In this document: positions 34,274 through 42,405 of the stretch, in pieces | Position numbering within the stretch: position 1 is the stretch's first letter | Layout of the letters: each line of letters starts with the position of its first letter | DNA from: Micavibrio sp. UBA6212 | GTDB taxonomy: Bacteria; Pseudomonadota; Alphaproteobacteria; Micavibrionales; Micavibrionaceae | Length of the DNA: 64,000 nucleotides | NCBI GenBank assembly: GCA_002421905.1 | Contig: DISK01000006.1 | Coordinates: 2,261-66,260 of the forward strand | Direction: 5' to 3' | The notes under the pieces: generated by a model | The model's database searches: none | Seen by the model: the letters and a program-made list of their open reading frames with translations, nothing else | Told to the model about the DNA's origin: nothing | Program-made: the position numbers and the translations under genes

Positions 34274-34618
34274 ATGACCGATAACCAAGGCTTACTCAAT
34301 CTGCTCAAAGAACTTTTAACCGGCGTCGTCAAGGAAATCGGCATTTTAGAAGGCCGCCTGCGCTCAAGCGAAAAAAGCATTGAAAATATGGAGCAACGCC
34401 ACGCTGCGCGCATGGCCGACCTTCATAAAGAAATGCAGGACGGTTTCCGCGCCGTAAACGAAAACCAACTTGAAACAAACAAGGCTCTATCGCGCTTGGA
34501 AGGCCGCACGATCGGCAGCGTCAAAACCATCGTTTTCATTATCACCGTTTCATCCGGCATAGCCGGGACAATCGCGGCGGTCGTTTCGATTGCCGGGCAA
34601 ATCGGCTTTTTCAAATAG
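34274..34618 (+). CDS. Coiled-coil membrane protein of the lysis cassette
   Basis: The 114-aa protein has a coiled-coil N-terminal region (residues 15-75) and one C-terminal membrane segment (about 83-108; VKTIVFIITVSSGIAGTIAA), a layout like XhlA-type haemolysin-associated lysis proteins. It stands right in front of the endolysin-like gene and could help the holin. I cannot assign it to a named family with certainty. Confidence 0.65.
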   Translation: MTDNQGLLNLLKELLTGVVKEIGILEGRLRSSEKSIENMEQRHAARMADLHKEMQDGFRAVNENQLETNKALSRLEGRTIGSVKTIVFIITVSSGIAGTIAAVVSIAGQIGFFK

Positions 34619-34627
34619 GAGAAAATC

Positions 34628-35092
34628 ATGGATGTTAGACAATACCGCGATTATGTCGTGGTGCCTGCGCTTGGCCGCATCAATGCCTATTCCCGCGCGG
34701 CGGAGCAGCTCGTAATCGGAACCGCCCTTGCGGAAAGCGGGCTTGTGTTCCTGCAACAAATCGGGCGCGGCCCGGCGCGCGGTTTTATCCAAATGGAACC
34801 GGCCACGCATGACGATATTTGGGAGCGTTATTTAAGCCGGAATCTTGATCTTTTGAACAATCTAAAGGGGCTGCTTATCCGCGATATGGATTTGCATGAC
34901 CAGTTGCGCGGCAATCTGTTTTACGCCGCCGCCATGTGCCGCATTCATTACTTGCGTTTCAAGGAGCCGTTGCCGCAGGCGAACGACTGGCCCGGCATGG
35001 CGGCCTATTGGAAGAAATATTACAACACGCCGGCAGGGGCCGGCACGGTCGAGGGTTTTCTAAAAAAAGCCCGGCCCGCTTTCGATCTATAG
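34628..35092 (+). CDS. Endolysin-like protein (lysozyme-fold candidate)
   Basis: The 154-aa protein has the pattern IGTALAESGL with a probable catalytic Glu at 36 and GPARGFIQMEPATHDDIW (48-65), which resembles transglycosylase or lysozyme-fold muramidases. No signal peptide is seen, so it would need the holin to reach the wall. The place in the lysis cassette, before holin-like and spanin genes, supports the role; the enzyme class is inferred. Confidence 0.72.
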   Translation: MDVRQYRDYVVVPALGRINAYSRAAEQLVIGTALAESGLVFLQQIGRGPARGFIQMEPATHDDIWERYLSRNLDLLNNLKGLLIRDMDLHDQLRGNLFYAAAMCRIHYLRFKEPLPQANDWPGMAAYWKKYYNTPAGAGTVEGFLKKARPAFDL

Positions 35093-35100
35093 GAGAACCC

Positions 35101-35376
35101 ATGAAATACCTTGTCGATTTCTTCCGTACCATCCTGCCGCAAGGTCTGGCGCGGCTGCGCTTTAACATGGTTTGGGCGTTGCTGTCCTTGGTGATCGGCC
35201 TAACGCATACCGGCGTTGTCATGGCTCTTTTGGCATTCAAGCTGATATCGGAAACGGTTGCACTGGCCATTCTCGATCATTCTCTGAGCCTTACCGTCGT
35301 CTTGTGCATCATCGGCGCGCTTTTCCCTTCTAAAACCCATGCCAAGAAAGACCCGCCCCCCACCGACGAAACGTAA
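35101..35376 (+). CDS. Holin-like membrane protein, 91 aa
   Basis: The start is taken at 35101 (MKYLVDFF), with AGGAGAA upstream. Two hydrophobic segments (about 20-45 and 50-72) and a short charged C-terminal tail fit a class II holin or a small phage membrane protein of the HTH-free TM type. It lies between the endolysin-like gene and the Rz-like spanin. Confidence 0.7.
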   Translation: MKYLVDFFRTILPQGLARLRFNMVWALLSLVIGLTHTGVVMALLAFKLISETVALAILDHSLSLTVVLCIIGALFPSKTHAKKDPPPTDET

Positions 35377-35387
35377 AGGAACCTTAC

Positions 35388-35759
35388 ATGAAAAAATTAC
35401 TGGATTTAATTCCCGGCCCTTGGAAATGGGCCGCGGGCGGTATTGCCGCGCTTGTGATGATCGGTGGGCTTGCATGGCTTGTCCATGACTGGCGCGCCGG
35501 TACAGCCCGCATAGCCGCGCTTGAAAAAGATTTGAAGGATGAGCGCGCCTTGCACTTCACCTTGGAAGGCCAATACAGGGCGCAAATCGACGCGCTGGCG
35601 AATGAACGGCGCGCCGCGGATGAACGCGCCATTGCCTTAGATCAACTGGAAAAGGGAGTAACCCAAGATGCAAAAGACAATGACCGGCCTGCTGGCCCTG
35701 TTTTGCGGAATTATCTTGACCGCCTGCACCGCGCCCATGAAGGAAACGCCGCGCCCTGA
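35388..35759 (+). CDS. Inner-membrane spanin (Rz-like)
   Basis: The 123-aa protein has one N-terminal membrane anchor (about 14-32) and a long charged coiled-coil (40-85), the layout of i-spanins. The o-spanin gene starts inside its 3' end in the +1 frame, the classical Rz/Rz1 arrangement. Together they fuse inner and outer membranes at the last step of lysis, consistent with a Gram-negative host. Confidence 0.82.
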   Translation: MKKLLDLIPGPWKWAAGGIAALVMIGGLAWLVHDWRAGTARIAALEKDLKDERALHFTLEGQYRAQIDALANERRAADERAIALDQLEKGVTQDAKDNDRPAGPVLRNYLDRLHRAHEGNAAP

Positions 35760-35949
35760 TCTGGTTATGCCGCCCCCGGCGCAAATCATGGTTTGCAAGC
35801 GGCCCGTTATCAACGCGCCGCCCCCGGATATGCCGGAAAGCTACGTTGCCATGCAGATCAATAACATTTACGACGCATGGGGTGATTGCTACGCCAAGAT
35901 CAATGAAATCCGGCATTACTTTGAAACGGCAACCCGCGCGCCGCTGTAA
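35668..35949 (+). CDS. Outer-membrane spanin lipoprotein (Rz1-like)
   Basis: The 93-aa protein has a signal peptide with lipobox ILTAC (C20) and a proline-rich middle (PRPDLVMPPPAQ, INAPPPDMP), as in Rz1 proteins. It overlaps the Rz-like gene by 92 bp in another frame and extends beyond it. By family it anchors in the outer membrane and pairs with the i-spanin. Confidence 0.82.
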   Translation: MQKTMTGLLALFCGIILTACTAPMKETPRPDLVMPPPAQIMVCKRPVINAPPPDMPESYVAMQINNIYDAWGDCYAKINEIRHYFETATRAPL

Positions 35950-35952
35950 AGC

Positions 35953-36285
35953 CTATGGCCTCCTGAATGGCGGCCTGTTCAACCGTGCTAAAGCCTTGCG
36001 CGCGGACTCATTCCCGAACAATTCCGCCCCGCGGTAATAATCCACGGCCTCCGCCATGTCGCCCAGGCGCTCATGGGAAAGGCCCATGCCGTATAGATAA
36101 ACGGCCTGTTCCTCGCTTCCCGGCGCGGGCCTGCGCTGTATCATGGACATGAAATAATCCGGCGCAGTTTCCGGGTCGGATTCCGCCCGTTCAATAACCG
36201 TTTTTTCAAGGGCCGGGAGATCTTGAGCATGGGCGGGAAAGGCCAAAAATATAAGAAGTAAAAACCTGAGCATGATTTCCCTCAT
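35953..36285 (-). CDS. Small exported Sel1/TPR-like protein
   Basis: The 110-aa protein (or 106 aa from the ATG at 36273) has a signal peptide ending AHA (MLRFLLLIFLAFPAHAQ) and one to two helix-turn-helix TPR-like units (EEQAVYLYGMGLSHERLGDMAEAVDYYRGAELFG). It should act in the periplasm; the partner is unknown. It overlaps the upstream XRE regulator by 4 bp, so the two form an operon reading against the late genes. The gene converges on the o-spanin gene. Confidence 0.7.
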   Translation of the reverse strand: MREIMLRFLLLIFLAFPAHAQDLPALEKTVIERAESDPETAPDYFMSMIQRRPAPGSEEQAVYLYGMGLSHERLGDMAEAVDYYRGAELFGNESARKALARLNRPPFRRP

Positions 36286-36638
36286 GGCCCGCCGACCGAT
36301 TTTATAAGTTTGAAAAATTCTTTCTGCACCTCTTTCGGGGCCGCGTCGTAATACCGGATAAGCCGGATATGCTCGGCGGTGAAAGGCTCGATTTCTTCAT
36401 CCCTGTATTCCGGCAAGCCTTCAAAAAAGTACGCGGGTTTCAGCCTTAGAACCTTTGCGATTTGATAGATGCGCGAAGCGGAAAGCCGGTTGCTGCCGTT
36501 CTCATATTTCTGCACCTGTTGAAATGTCAGGCCAATAGCCACGGCCAAATCCTCTTGGCTCATCCCCCTGAAAATTCGCGCCTGCCGCAATCGCTGGCCG
36601 ACATGCCTGTCTATTGTATTCAACTGTTCTTTATTCAT
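36282..36638 (-). CDS. XRE-family transcriptional regulator
   Basis: The start at 36638 (MNKEQLNT) gives 118 aa. The HTH (VGQRLRQARIFRGMSQEDLAVAIGLTFQQVQKYENGSNRLSASRIYQIAKVL, about 8-58) is a type widespread in alphaproteobacteria. The C-terminal part is a short helical tail. In a prophage it may set expression of its partner gene or of phage genes. The 288 bp upstream (36639-36926) carry no gene; the stretch is rich in short repeats of CGGCC type and probably holds the promoter. Confidence 0.88.
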   Translation of the reverse strand: MNKEQLNTIDRHVGQRLRQARIFRGMSQEDLAVAIGLTFQQVQKYENGSNRLSASRIYQIAKVLRLKPAYFFEGLPEYRDEEIEPFTAEHIRLIRYYDAAPKEVQKEFFKLIKSVGGP

Positions 36639-36926
36639 CCCGGCCCACCAAAAAACCAAAGCCACCATGCCTTTACAGGGACATGGTGGCCGGGCGTTGA
36701 TTTGACCGTCTAGAAACAGCCGCGGCGACCTTTAAGCCGAAGCTCTGGACATACGTCACCGCCGCCCGGCCATAAGACCGAGAGGCGGCAAATTACGTTT
36801 TGCCATACGTTCTAAACGAGCCAATCACGGCCCGACCTTGCCCCTTTTAGGCAAAGCGGCAACATCATAGCTGATTTTTTAGGAAAATGGACGTAAATTA
36901 TCGTCTAAAGCCGTTTTATCAGGCGT

Positions 36927-37211
36927 TTAGTGGCTCGGCGTTTCAAATTCAAGGATGGATTGCGTAATGCCGTAACGATTGTCCAGCATGGCTTTCAGGC
37001 TGACCTTGATTTCTTCCGTATGGCGCAAATCCTCGATCACGATACAGGCGACCAAAGCCGGTTTGCCGCGCAAGGATAAAAGCGATAAATCCTTGATGGC
37101 CGTTACACCGGATAAAGACCTCATATCATGCCGGATAGAATCAAAGCCAAATTTAGAAGTTATTTTTTCCGCGACCCGGAGCGTAAAGGATATGATGGCC
37201 TCTCTCATCAT
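36927..37211 (-). CDS. Stand-alone CDF-type C-terminal domain protein
   Basis: The 94-aa protein resembles the cytosolic ferredoxin-like C-terminal domain of cation diffusion facilitators: VTAIKDLSLLSLRGKPALVACIVIED, then an amphipathic helix and RYGITQSILEFE. No membrane part is present. It might be a metal-sensing relative or a remnant of a transporter. It is the last gene of the six-gene minus-strand cargo operon, 1 bp after DUF2218. Confidence 0.6.
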   Translation of the reverse strand: MMREAIISFTLRVAEKITSKFGFDSIRHDMRSLSGVTAIKDLSLLSLRGKPALVACIVIEDLRHTEEIKVSLKAMLDNRYGITQSILEFETPSH

Positions 37212-37212
37212 T

Positions 37213-37500
37213 TTACCGGCCTAACCATTCAAAATTAAGCTGCTCCTTATGAGCAAAACGCACCAGATGATCGGTAACGATTTTTTCCAATTCCGCTAGC
37301 CGCGTTCCTTTTTCATCAAGAATGGTAATTTCTAACAAATCCTCCGTCGCCGCCAATTCAACCGTCTGACCGTCGCCAAAATCAATCGTGCCTCTATGCT
37401 CATTGAAAATGATTGTGAAGCTGTGGCCCCAATGTTTGCAAAGATGCTGCAAATACCGGCTGGCATTTTTCGTGGCGACGGTGGCGATTGAACTTCTCAT
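37213..37500 (-). CDS. DUF2218 family protein
   Basis: The start ATG at 37500 (MRSSIATVAT) has GGAAAGGA upstream; an upstream ATG at 37527 lies inside the hydrolase gene. The 95-aa protein has the family core ASRYLQHLCKHWGH, GTIDFGDG and RFAHKEQLNFEW. The function of DUF2218 is unknown. Its neighbours here are detoxification enzymes. Confidence 0.85.
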   Translation of the reverse strand: MRSSIATVATKNASRYLQHLCKHWGHSFTIIFNEHRGTIDFGDGQTVELAATEDLLEITILDEKGTRLAELEKIVTDHLVRFAHKEQLNFEWLGR

Positions 37501-37501
37501 T

Positions 37502-38308
37502 TCAATGTTCCTTTCCAATCCATTCATGCAAGGCGTCGGCTCCGCTGCGCCAATGCGTATCCATCATTACGGAATGCGATAGATGGGGGATAATCGCGGC
37601 GCGTGTACCGTAGTAAGCTGCGGTGCGCCAAACCTCATCCACGGGTATCAGCTTGTCGTCCTGCCCGCCTAATACAAACATGGGCGGGGCCGACCACGGC
37701 AGCGGCGCAAAGGGGCGCATTCCCTGTAACTCCATGCCAACGACAGGCGACTCCCCTTGGGTCTGCGCCATGAATTGCTGGTATTCATGCGCGGTCACAG
37801 CGTCGGAAAACAGGCTGCGGCGCATAATATCCGCATCGGCGGCCTGCGGCCCGATAGTGTTCAGCTTTATCAATTCCCGGTACAGATCGGGCGCGGTGAA
37901 AGCCATACGCCATGCGGAAAGGGCCAGTCCCCAAGGCGGAACCGATGCAAGCAACGCGGCGGCTTTTGCTTTTCCGCCGGTACGAATCCAGTCTTGCACC
38001 ACGGCGCCTCCAAGGGAATGACCGATCACAATCAACGGCCCCTCTATCTGTTCCGCGATTGTATGCAAGTCGGCGGTATAATCGGCCAGTTTCCAGCAGT
38101 TGATACCTTCGCGGCCTTCGCTCCCGGCATGGCCGCGCAAACTTAACGCATAGCAATCAAAACCGGCGTCGCTGAAATAAGGGAAAAAATGTTGCTCCCA
38201 TATCCACGCGCCCACGCATATGCCATGTACGAATAACAGCTTTTCCGGTTTTGCCGTGCCTTTCGCTTTCTTAAAACGCAATTCAAGATTTATACAGTGC
38301 TTTTTCAT
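37502..38308 (-). CDS. Alpha/beta hydrolase
   Basis: The 268-aa protein has the oxyanion-side HGICVGAWIW (28-37), the nucleophile elbow GHSLGG (S98), the acid in GGQDDKL near 214 and the histidine in HLSHSVMM near 246. The fold suits an esterase, lipase or C-C hydrolase; the substrate is unknown. It overlaps the Ohr gene stop by 4 bp and belongs to the detoxification cargo operon. Confidence 0.9.
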   Translation of the reverse strand: MKKHCINLELRFKKAKGTAKPEKLLFVHGICVGAWIWEQHFFPYFSDAGFDCYALSLRGHAGSEGREGINCWKLADYTADLHTIAEQIEGPLIVIGHSLGGAVVQDWIRTGGKAKAAALLASVPPWGLALSAWRMAFTAPDLYRELIKLNTIGPQAADADIMRRSLFSDAVTAHEYQQFMAQTQGESPVVGMELQGMRPFAPLPWSAPPMFVLGGQDDKLIPVDEVWRTAAYYGTRAAIIPHLSHSVMMDTHWRSGADALHEWIGKEH

Positions 38309-38733
38309 TCGCGTGTGTTGACATTCAGGGCGACGTTAATATTTCCCCGAACGGCATTGGAATACGGGCAAACCTTGTGGGCCTCGGAAACAATGGCCTC
38401 CGCCGTAGCCAGATCAACGCCAGAAATCGTTACGTCCAGTGCCACGGTCAACGCGAAGCCGCCGCTACCGTTAGGTTCCATTCCTACGGTCGCAACCACG
38501 TCTATATCGTTGTCTTGTATTTTGCTTTCCTTGTTACGAGTGCTATGGATAACAGCATTGCCGAAACATGCTGCATAGCCTGCGGCAAAAAGCTGTTCCG
38601 GGTTGGTTGCTCCTCCCTTGCCGCCAAGGGCTTTGGGCAAGGCCAAAGGCAGATCAAGCAGGCCATCGTCGCTGCGGATTGTACCGTTGCGGCCACCGAC
38701 CGCCGTTACTTTCGTAGAATATAGTGTACTCAT
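38305..38733 (-). CDS. ohr: Organic hydroperoxide resistance protein (Ohr/OsmC)
   Basis: The 142-aa protein has the two redox cysteines, C56 (AAGYAACFGNA) and C122 (HKVCPYSNA), and the ATNPEQLFAAG signature of Ohr. By family it is a thiol-dependent peroxidase that reduces fatty-acid hydroperoxides. AAAGGAGAAA lies upstream of the ATG. No ohrR is adjacent. Confidence 0.94.
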   Translation of the reverse strand: MSTLYSTKVTAVGGRNGTIRSDDGLLDLPLALPKALGGKGGATNPEQLFAAGYAACFGNAVIHSTRNKESKIQDNDIDVVATVGMEPNGSGGFALTVALDVTISGVDLATAEAIVSEAHKVCPYSNAVRGNINVALNVNTRE

Positions 38734-38757
38734 GGTTTTTCTCCTTTTGGATATGGG

Positions 38758-39828
38758 TTAATTAAAATTTTCTGCGCTCAACGTAGCCATATCAATGACG
38801 AAGCGATATCTAACGTCGCTTTTCAGCATTCGTTCATAAGCATCGTTGATATAAGGCATGGCGATTTTCTCAATATCCGCCGTGATGCCATGTTCAGCAC
38901 AAAAGTCGAGCATTTCCTGCGTTTCTTCTATGCCGCCAATGGCGGAACCCGCGATTGATCGGCGGCAAAAGATCAGGTTGAAAACTGTGGGCGACGGGTG
39001 CGGATGAGAAGGCGCGCCGACAAGTGCGAGGGTTGCGTCACGCTTGAGAAGCGCGGTAAAGGCGTCCAGATTGTGGGACGCCGCCACGGTATTCAGAATA
39101 AAATCAAAACTCCGTAAATGCTGCGCCATCTGGCTTTCATCGGTTGAAACCACCGTTTCATGCGCGCCAAGGGCTAAGGCATCATTGATTTTTGCGGCGG
39201 AAGTCGTAAAGGCCACAACATGCGCCCCCATAGCGCGGGCCAGCTTGATACCCATATGACCAAGGCCGCCAATTCCGACAATCCCGACTTTTCTGCCCGG
39301 CCCGGCTTTCCAGTGTTTTAGCGGGGAATATGTGGTAATGCCCGCGCAAAGCAGCGGCGCAACCGCCGCAAGGTCTTTTTCATCATGCCTGACTTTCAGC
39401 ACGAAATCTTCATCAACGACAATAGCGGCGGAATATCCGCCGTAAGTGTTCGGGCCTTCGCCAAGCATCGGCCCGTTATATGTTCCGGTGGCCCCTATCG
39501 GGCCTTCGCAATATTGCTCCAAACCTTCCTGACAGGATGGACAGGTGCGGCAACTGTCAACGAGGCAACCAACGCCGACCAGATCGCCAATCTTGTATTT
39601 TTTAACCTGTGTACCGATAGAAGAAACGCGCCCGACAATTTCATGCCCAGGCACCGAAGGAAATTTGACGCCCGGCCATTCGCCCCGCGCCGTATGAAGA
39701 TCGGAGTGGCAGACGCCGCAATACAGAATGTCGATTGCGACATCCTTATCACCCGGATCGCGGCGGGCAATCGTGTGCGGGGCTAGTGGCGTGGTGGCCG
39801 ATTGTGCAGCATAGGCTTTGACTTTCAT
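38758..39828 (-). CDS. Zinc-dependent NAD(P) alcohol dehydrogenase (YahK/CAD-like)
   Basis: The 356-aa protein has catalytic-zinc ligands C40 and H62-E63, structural-zinc cysteines C93, C96, C99 and C107, and the nucleotide-binding GIGGLGHMG near 185-193. The CAD-like subgroup reduces broad-range aldehydes with NADPH, which fits aldehyde detoxification next to the peroxidase. It is the second gene of the cargo operon, 21 bp after the membrane protein gene. Confidence 0.93.
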   Translation of the reverse strand: MKVKAYAAQSATTPLAPHTIARRDPGDKDVAIDILYCGVCHSDLHTARGEWPGVKFPSVPGHEIVGRVSSIGTQVKKYKIGDLVGVGCLVDSCRTCPSCQEGLEQYCEGPIGATGTYNGPMLGEGPNTYGGYSAAIVVDEDFVLKVRHDEKDLAAVAPLLCAGITTYSPLKHWKAGPGRKVGIVGIGGLGHMGIKLARAMGAHVVAFTTSAAKINDALALGAHETVVSTDESQMAQHLRSFDFILNTVAASHNLDAFTALLKRDATLALVGAPSHPHPSPTVFNLIFCRRSIAGSAIGGIEETQEMLDFCAEHGITADIEKIAMPYINDAYERMLKSDVRYRFVIDMATLSAENFN

Positions 39829-39849
39829 AAGCGTTGTCCTTTCTTTCGG

Positions 39850-40452
39850 TTATGTAGTTTCCTCGCGTATCGACATTCCGTATCCAGCAACGGACAAGCC
39901 ATGCAACATGAGATCGGTAGCAAGAACGATATCGTGATTGACGTTAATTCCTTTGGCCCGCGCTATAATGATAAGGGCCGCGCACAACAAGCCGGTCAGA
40001 CCACCCATCATCAGCCACGCCCTTTTCCTGCCTTGAATGGCATAGGTTAGCGCAATCCATATTCGCGTGAGGGCCGATGTAAGAAAAAAGATGCAGAAGA
40101 AAATAAAAGAAAGAATTGAGGATAGAATGGCTCCGTTGCCGGAAAGAATGCATCCAAGGCTGACATATAAAAGCCCGACCAGAATCCAATCGAGATAAAT
40201 TTTTGGATAGCTGATGCGGGATATCGTCATACACACCATTGCGCCGCCAAAAAGCGCGGACGTTCCGGGGACATAATCAGGAATTTTTATTCCTAAAACG
40301 GGATCAATCAAAACAAATCCCGCCATGAGTTCCAAGATAACGCCCAACACGACAAGCCGGGAGCCTACGCCTGCGAAGCGGGATAATGTGCGTTTTTGTC
40401 GGGCATGGATAACGGCATATAAAAGCCACTGAAAGTTTGAGGCGCTCATCAT
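39850..40452 (-). CDS. HdeD/DUF308-like integral membrane protein
   Basis: The 200-aa protein has about six hydrophobic segments and a repeating organisation that resembles HdeD-type proteins (GGAMVCMTISRI, LDWILVGLLYVSLGCILSG, HGLSVAGYGM at the end). HdeD proteins are linked to acid resistance. It is the first gene of the minus-strand cargo operon and is divergent from the tetR of the efflux pump. Family assignment is moderate. Confidence 0.6.
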   Translation of the reverse strand: MMSASNFQWLLYAVIHARQKRTLSRFAGVGSRLVVLGVILELMAGFVLIDPVLGIKIPDYVPGTSALFGGAMVCMTISRISYPKIYLDWILVGLLYVSLGCILSGNGAILSSILSFIFFCIFFLTSALTRIWIALTYAIQGRKRAWLMMGGLTGLLCAALIIIARAKGINVNHDIVLATDLMLHGLSVAGYGMSIREETT

Positions 40453-40470
40453 TTATTGTTTTCTTTCCCC

Positions 40471-40499
40471 TTGACTCTCTCAGTCTTGGTGATTATATA
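40471..40499 (+). promoter_or_regulatory. Sigma70-type promoter for tetR-RND operon
   Basis: TTGACT (40471-40476), a 17-bp spacer and TATATA (40494-40499) form a near-consensus promoter reading toward tetR. An imperfect GTTGA/TCAAC inverted repeat (40541-40563) lies between it and the ribosome-binding site (AAGGAGG) and could be a TetR operator. Confidence 0.65.
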
Positions 40500-40586
40500 A
40501 GTTCCTTATTGAACAAAAAAGTTGGCAAGCAAGCAATATAGTTGAAATTTTGATTCAGTCAACTCTCAAGGAGGGGGGTAGGCCTA

Positions 40587-41162
40587 ATGGAGTCTTCTGA
40601 TTTACAGCAACAAAAGAAAGAGAATGCTCTTTTATGTGCGTTGGCGATGGCCATGGTTGAGCATCCCAAGGCGACGTTGCTTGAATTGGCAAAAGCAGCG
40701 GGGATAGGCAGGACAACGCTTTATAATTTTTGCCGCACCCGCGAAGAATTGTTGGAACGCCTGTTTTCCTACGGCATCAAAATCATTCGTGAAACTTTGG
40801 AAACCGCAAAAATAGATTCGGCTCCGCCGTTGGAGGCTTTACGCAAGATCACTGAAAGAAGTTTTCAGCATCGGGAAATCACCGCGTTTATGGTGCGGTA
40901 TTGGAAACTGGAACATGAGGCCCCGCCGCCTGACCTGAATTGGGAAGCCCAACTGGATGCGTTTTTCCTGCGTGGACAACAAGAGGGCGTGTTTCGTATC
41001 GACATTCCCGCATCCGCGCTTTGTGAGATATGGATGGGCATTCATTCCGCACTAGTTGATGCCGAGCGTCGCGGCAGGGTTGCTCGCTCTGGATTGGGTG
41101 ATTTACTGGAATATGCCTTTTTGCAAGGGGCTGCGCCCGTAAACAGTAAGGCTTTTGAATGA
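40587..41162 (+). CDS. TetR-family regulator of the RND efflux operon
   Basis: The 191-aa protein has the N-terminal HTH (ATLLELAKAAGIGRTTLYNFCRTREELLERL, about 29-59) and a ligand-binding helical C-terminus. A strong AAGGAGGGG precedes the ATG. It lies 31 bp upstream of the adaptor gene in the same direction, unlike the usual divergent layout, so it probably autoregulates the whole pump operon. Confidence 0.9.
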   Translation: MESSDLQQQKKENALLCALAMAMVEHPKATLLELAKAAGIGRTTLYNFCRTREELLERLFSYGIKIIRETLETAKIDSAPPLEALRKITERSFQHREITAFMVRYWKLEHEAPPPDLNWEAQLDAFFLRGQQEGVFRIDIPASALCEIWMGIHSALVDAERRGRVARSGLGDLLEYAFLQGAAPVNSKAFE

Positions 41163-41193
41163 ATCATCTATTTAACAATGAAGGAATCCGCCC

Positions 41194-42384
41194 ATGAAAA
41201 AAGCAGCAATAGTAGCCGTTGTGTTATTGATCGGCGTCGGAGGCTATGTGTTGTGGCCAAACCATAGCCAAGGGCAGAATAAAGAATCGTCTGCGGGGGC
41301 CGCGCCCCCTGCCGCAGAGGTAGTCGTTCAAACAATTCAGCCGGAAAATATCAGCTTGTTCCAAGACCTGCCGGGCCGGACGCAGGCTTTCAAGGTTGCG
41401 GAAATCCGTCCGCAAGTCAGCGGCATTGTTATAAAGCGGCTTTTTGAAGAAGGCAGCGACATTGAGGAAGGCCAGCAGCTTTACCAGATTGACCCGGCCC
41501 CGTATCAGGCCGCCTATGACAGCGCATTGGCCGATCTGCAAAAGGCGCAGGCCAATATTAAATCCACAGAAGCAAAACAGGCGCGCTATACCGAATTGGT
41601 CAAGGTCGGTGGCGTCAGCAAACAGGAATATGACGATACCGCCGCGGCCCTCGCGCAAAGCGAGGCGGATGTGGCTATCGCCAAAGCCGCCGTTGCTACC
41701 GCAAAAATCAATCTTGATTATACCAAGGTCTTTTCCCCGATTTCCGGGCGCATTGGCAAATCCTCCGTAACCGAGGGTGCGCTTGTGACCGCCAATCAAG
41801 CCGCGCCTCTGGCGGTTGTGCAGCAGCTTGACAAGATTTACGTCGATGTAACGCAATCCATCAATGATTTGCGGAAGATGCGGAATTCGTTCGGGGAAAG
41901 CACCGCGCAATTATCCGCCACGCTTACGATTGAAGGTGAAACCGAACCTTACAGCGAAAAAGGATTGCTGCAATTTGCCGACGTAACCGTCGATCAGGGA
42001 ACGGGGACAGTTTCGCTTCGCATTCTGTTTGAAAACCCAAAAATCGACCTTCTGCCGGGTATGTTCGTCAAGGCGCGGGTGACGCAGGGACAGGCCGATG
42101 CCGCTATTCTCGTTCCGCAACAATCTGTAACGCGCAATGCGGATGGCTCTACGACTGTCTGGATTGTCGGCAATGACAACAAAGCGAAAGTGCAGCCTAT
42201 CTCCCTGTTACGGGCCGTTGGCAATCGCTGGCTTGTTGAATCCGGCCTGAATGCTGGCGACCGGATAGTGGTGGAAGGGCTGCCGAAACTTAGCCCCGGC
42301 GCGGTTGTCAAACCTGTTGAAGCGTCTGCCAATGAATCCGCCCCGCCGCAGGAATCACAAGAGCAATCGGCGGAACAAGAATAA
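41194..42384 (+). CDS. RND efflux periplasmic adaptor (AcrA/MexA-like)
   Basis: The 396-aa protein has an N-terminal membrane anchor without lipobox Cys (residues 4-22), a split lipoyl domain (about 65-95 and 185-210; VRPQVSG-type VAEIRPQVSGIV), a coiled-coil hairpin (about 100-165) and beta-barrel and membrane-proximal domains. It joins the inner-membrane pump to the outer-membrane channel. It is second in the operon. Confidence 0.95.
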   Translation: MKKAAIVAVVLLIGVGGYVLWPNHSQGQNKESSAGAAPPAAEVVVQTIQPENISLFQDLPGRTQAFKVAEIRPQVSGIVIKRLFEEGSDIEEGQQLYQIDPAPYQAAYDSALADLQKAQANIKSTEAKQARYTELVKVGGVSKQEYDDTAAALAQSEADVAIAKAAVATAKINLDYTKVFSPISGRIGKSSVTEGALVTANQAAPLAVVQQLDKIYVDVTQSINDLRKMRNSFGESTAQLSATLTIEGETEPYSEKGLLQFADVTVDQGTGTVSLRILFENPKIDLLPGMFVKARVTQGQADAAILVPQQSVTRNADGSTTVWIVGNDNKAKVQPISLLRAVGNRWLVESGLNAGDRIVVEGLPKLSPGAVVKPVEASANESAPPQESQEQSAEQE

Positions 42385-42405
42385 TAGAAAGTAGGATATA
42401 AAGTT

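Noticed and set aside
36639..36926. Hidden attachment site between phage and cargo
   Set aside because: I looked for the tRNA-end sequence (TTCAAATC...CCCGC-type) here and found no copy, so the cargo is treated as inside the prophage borders.
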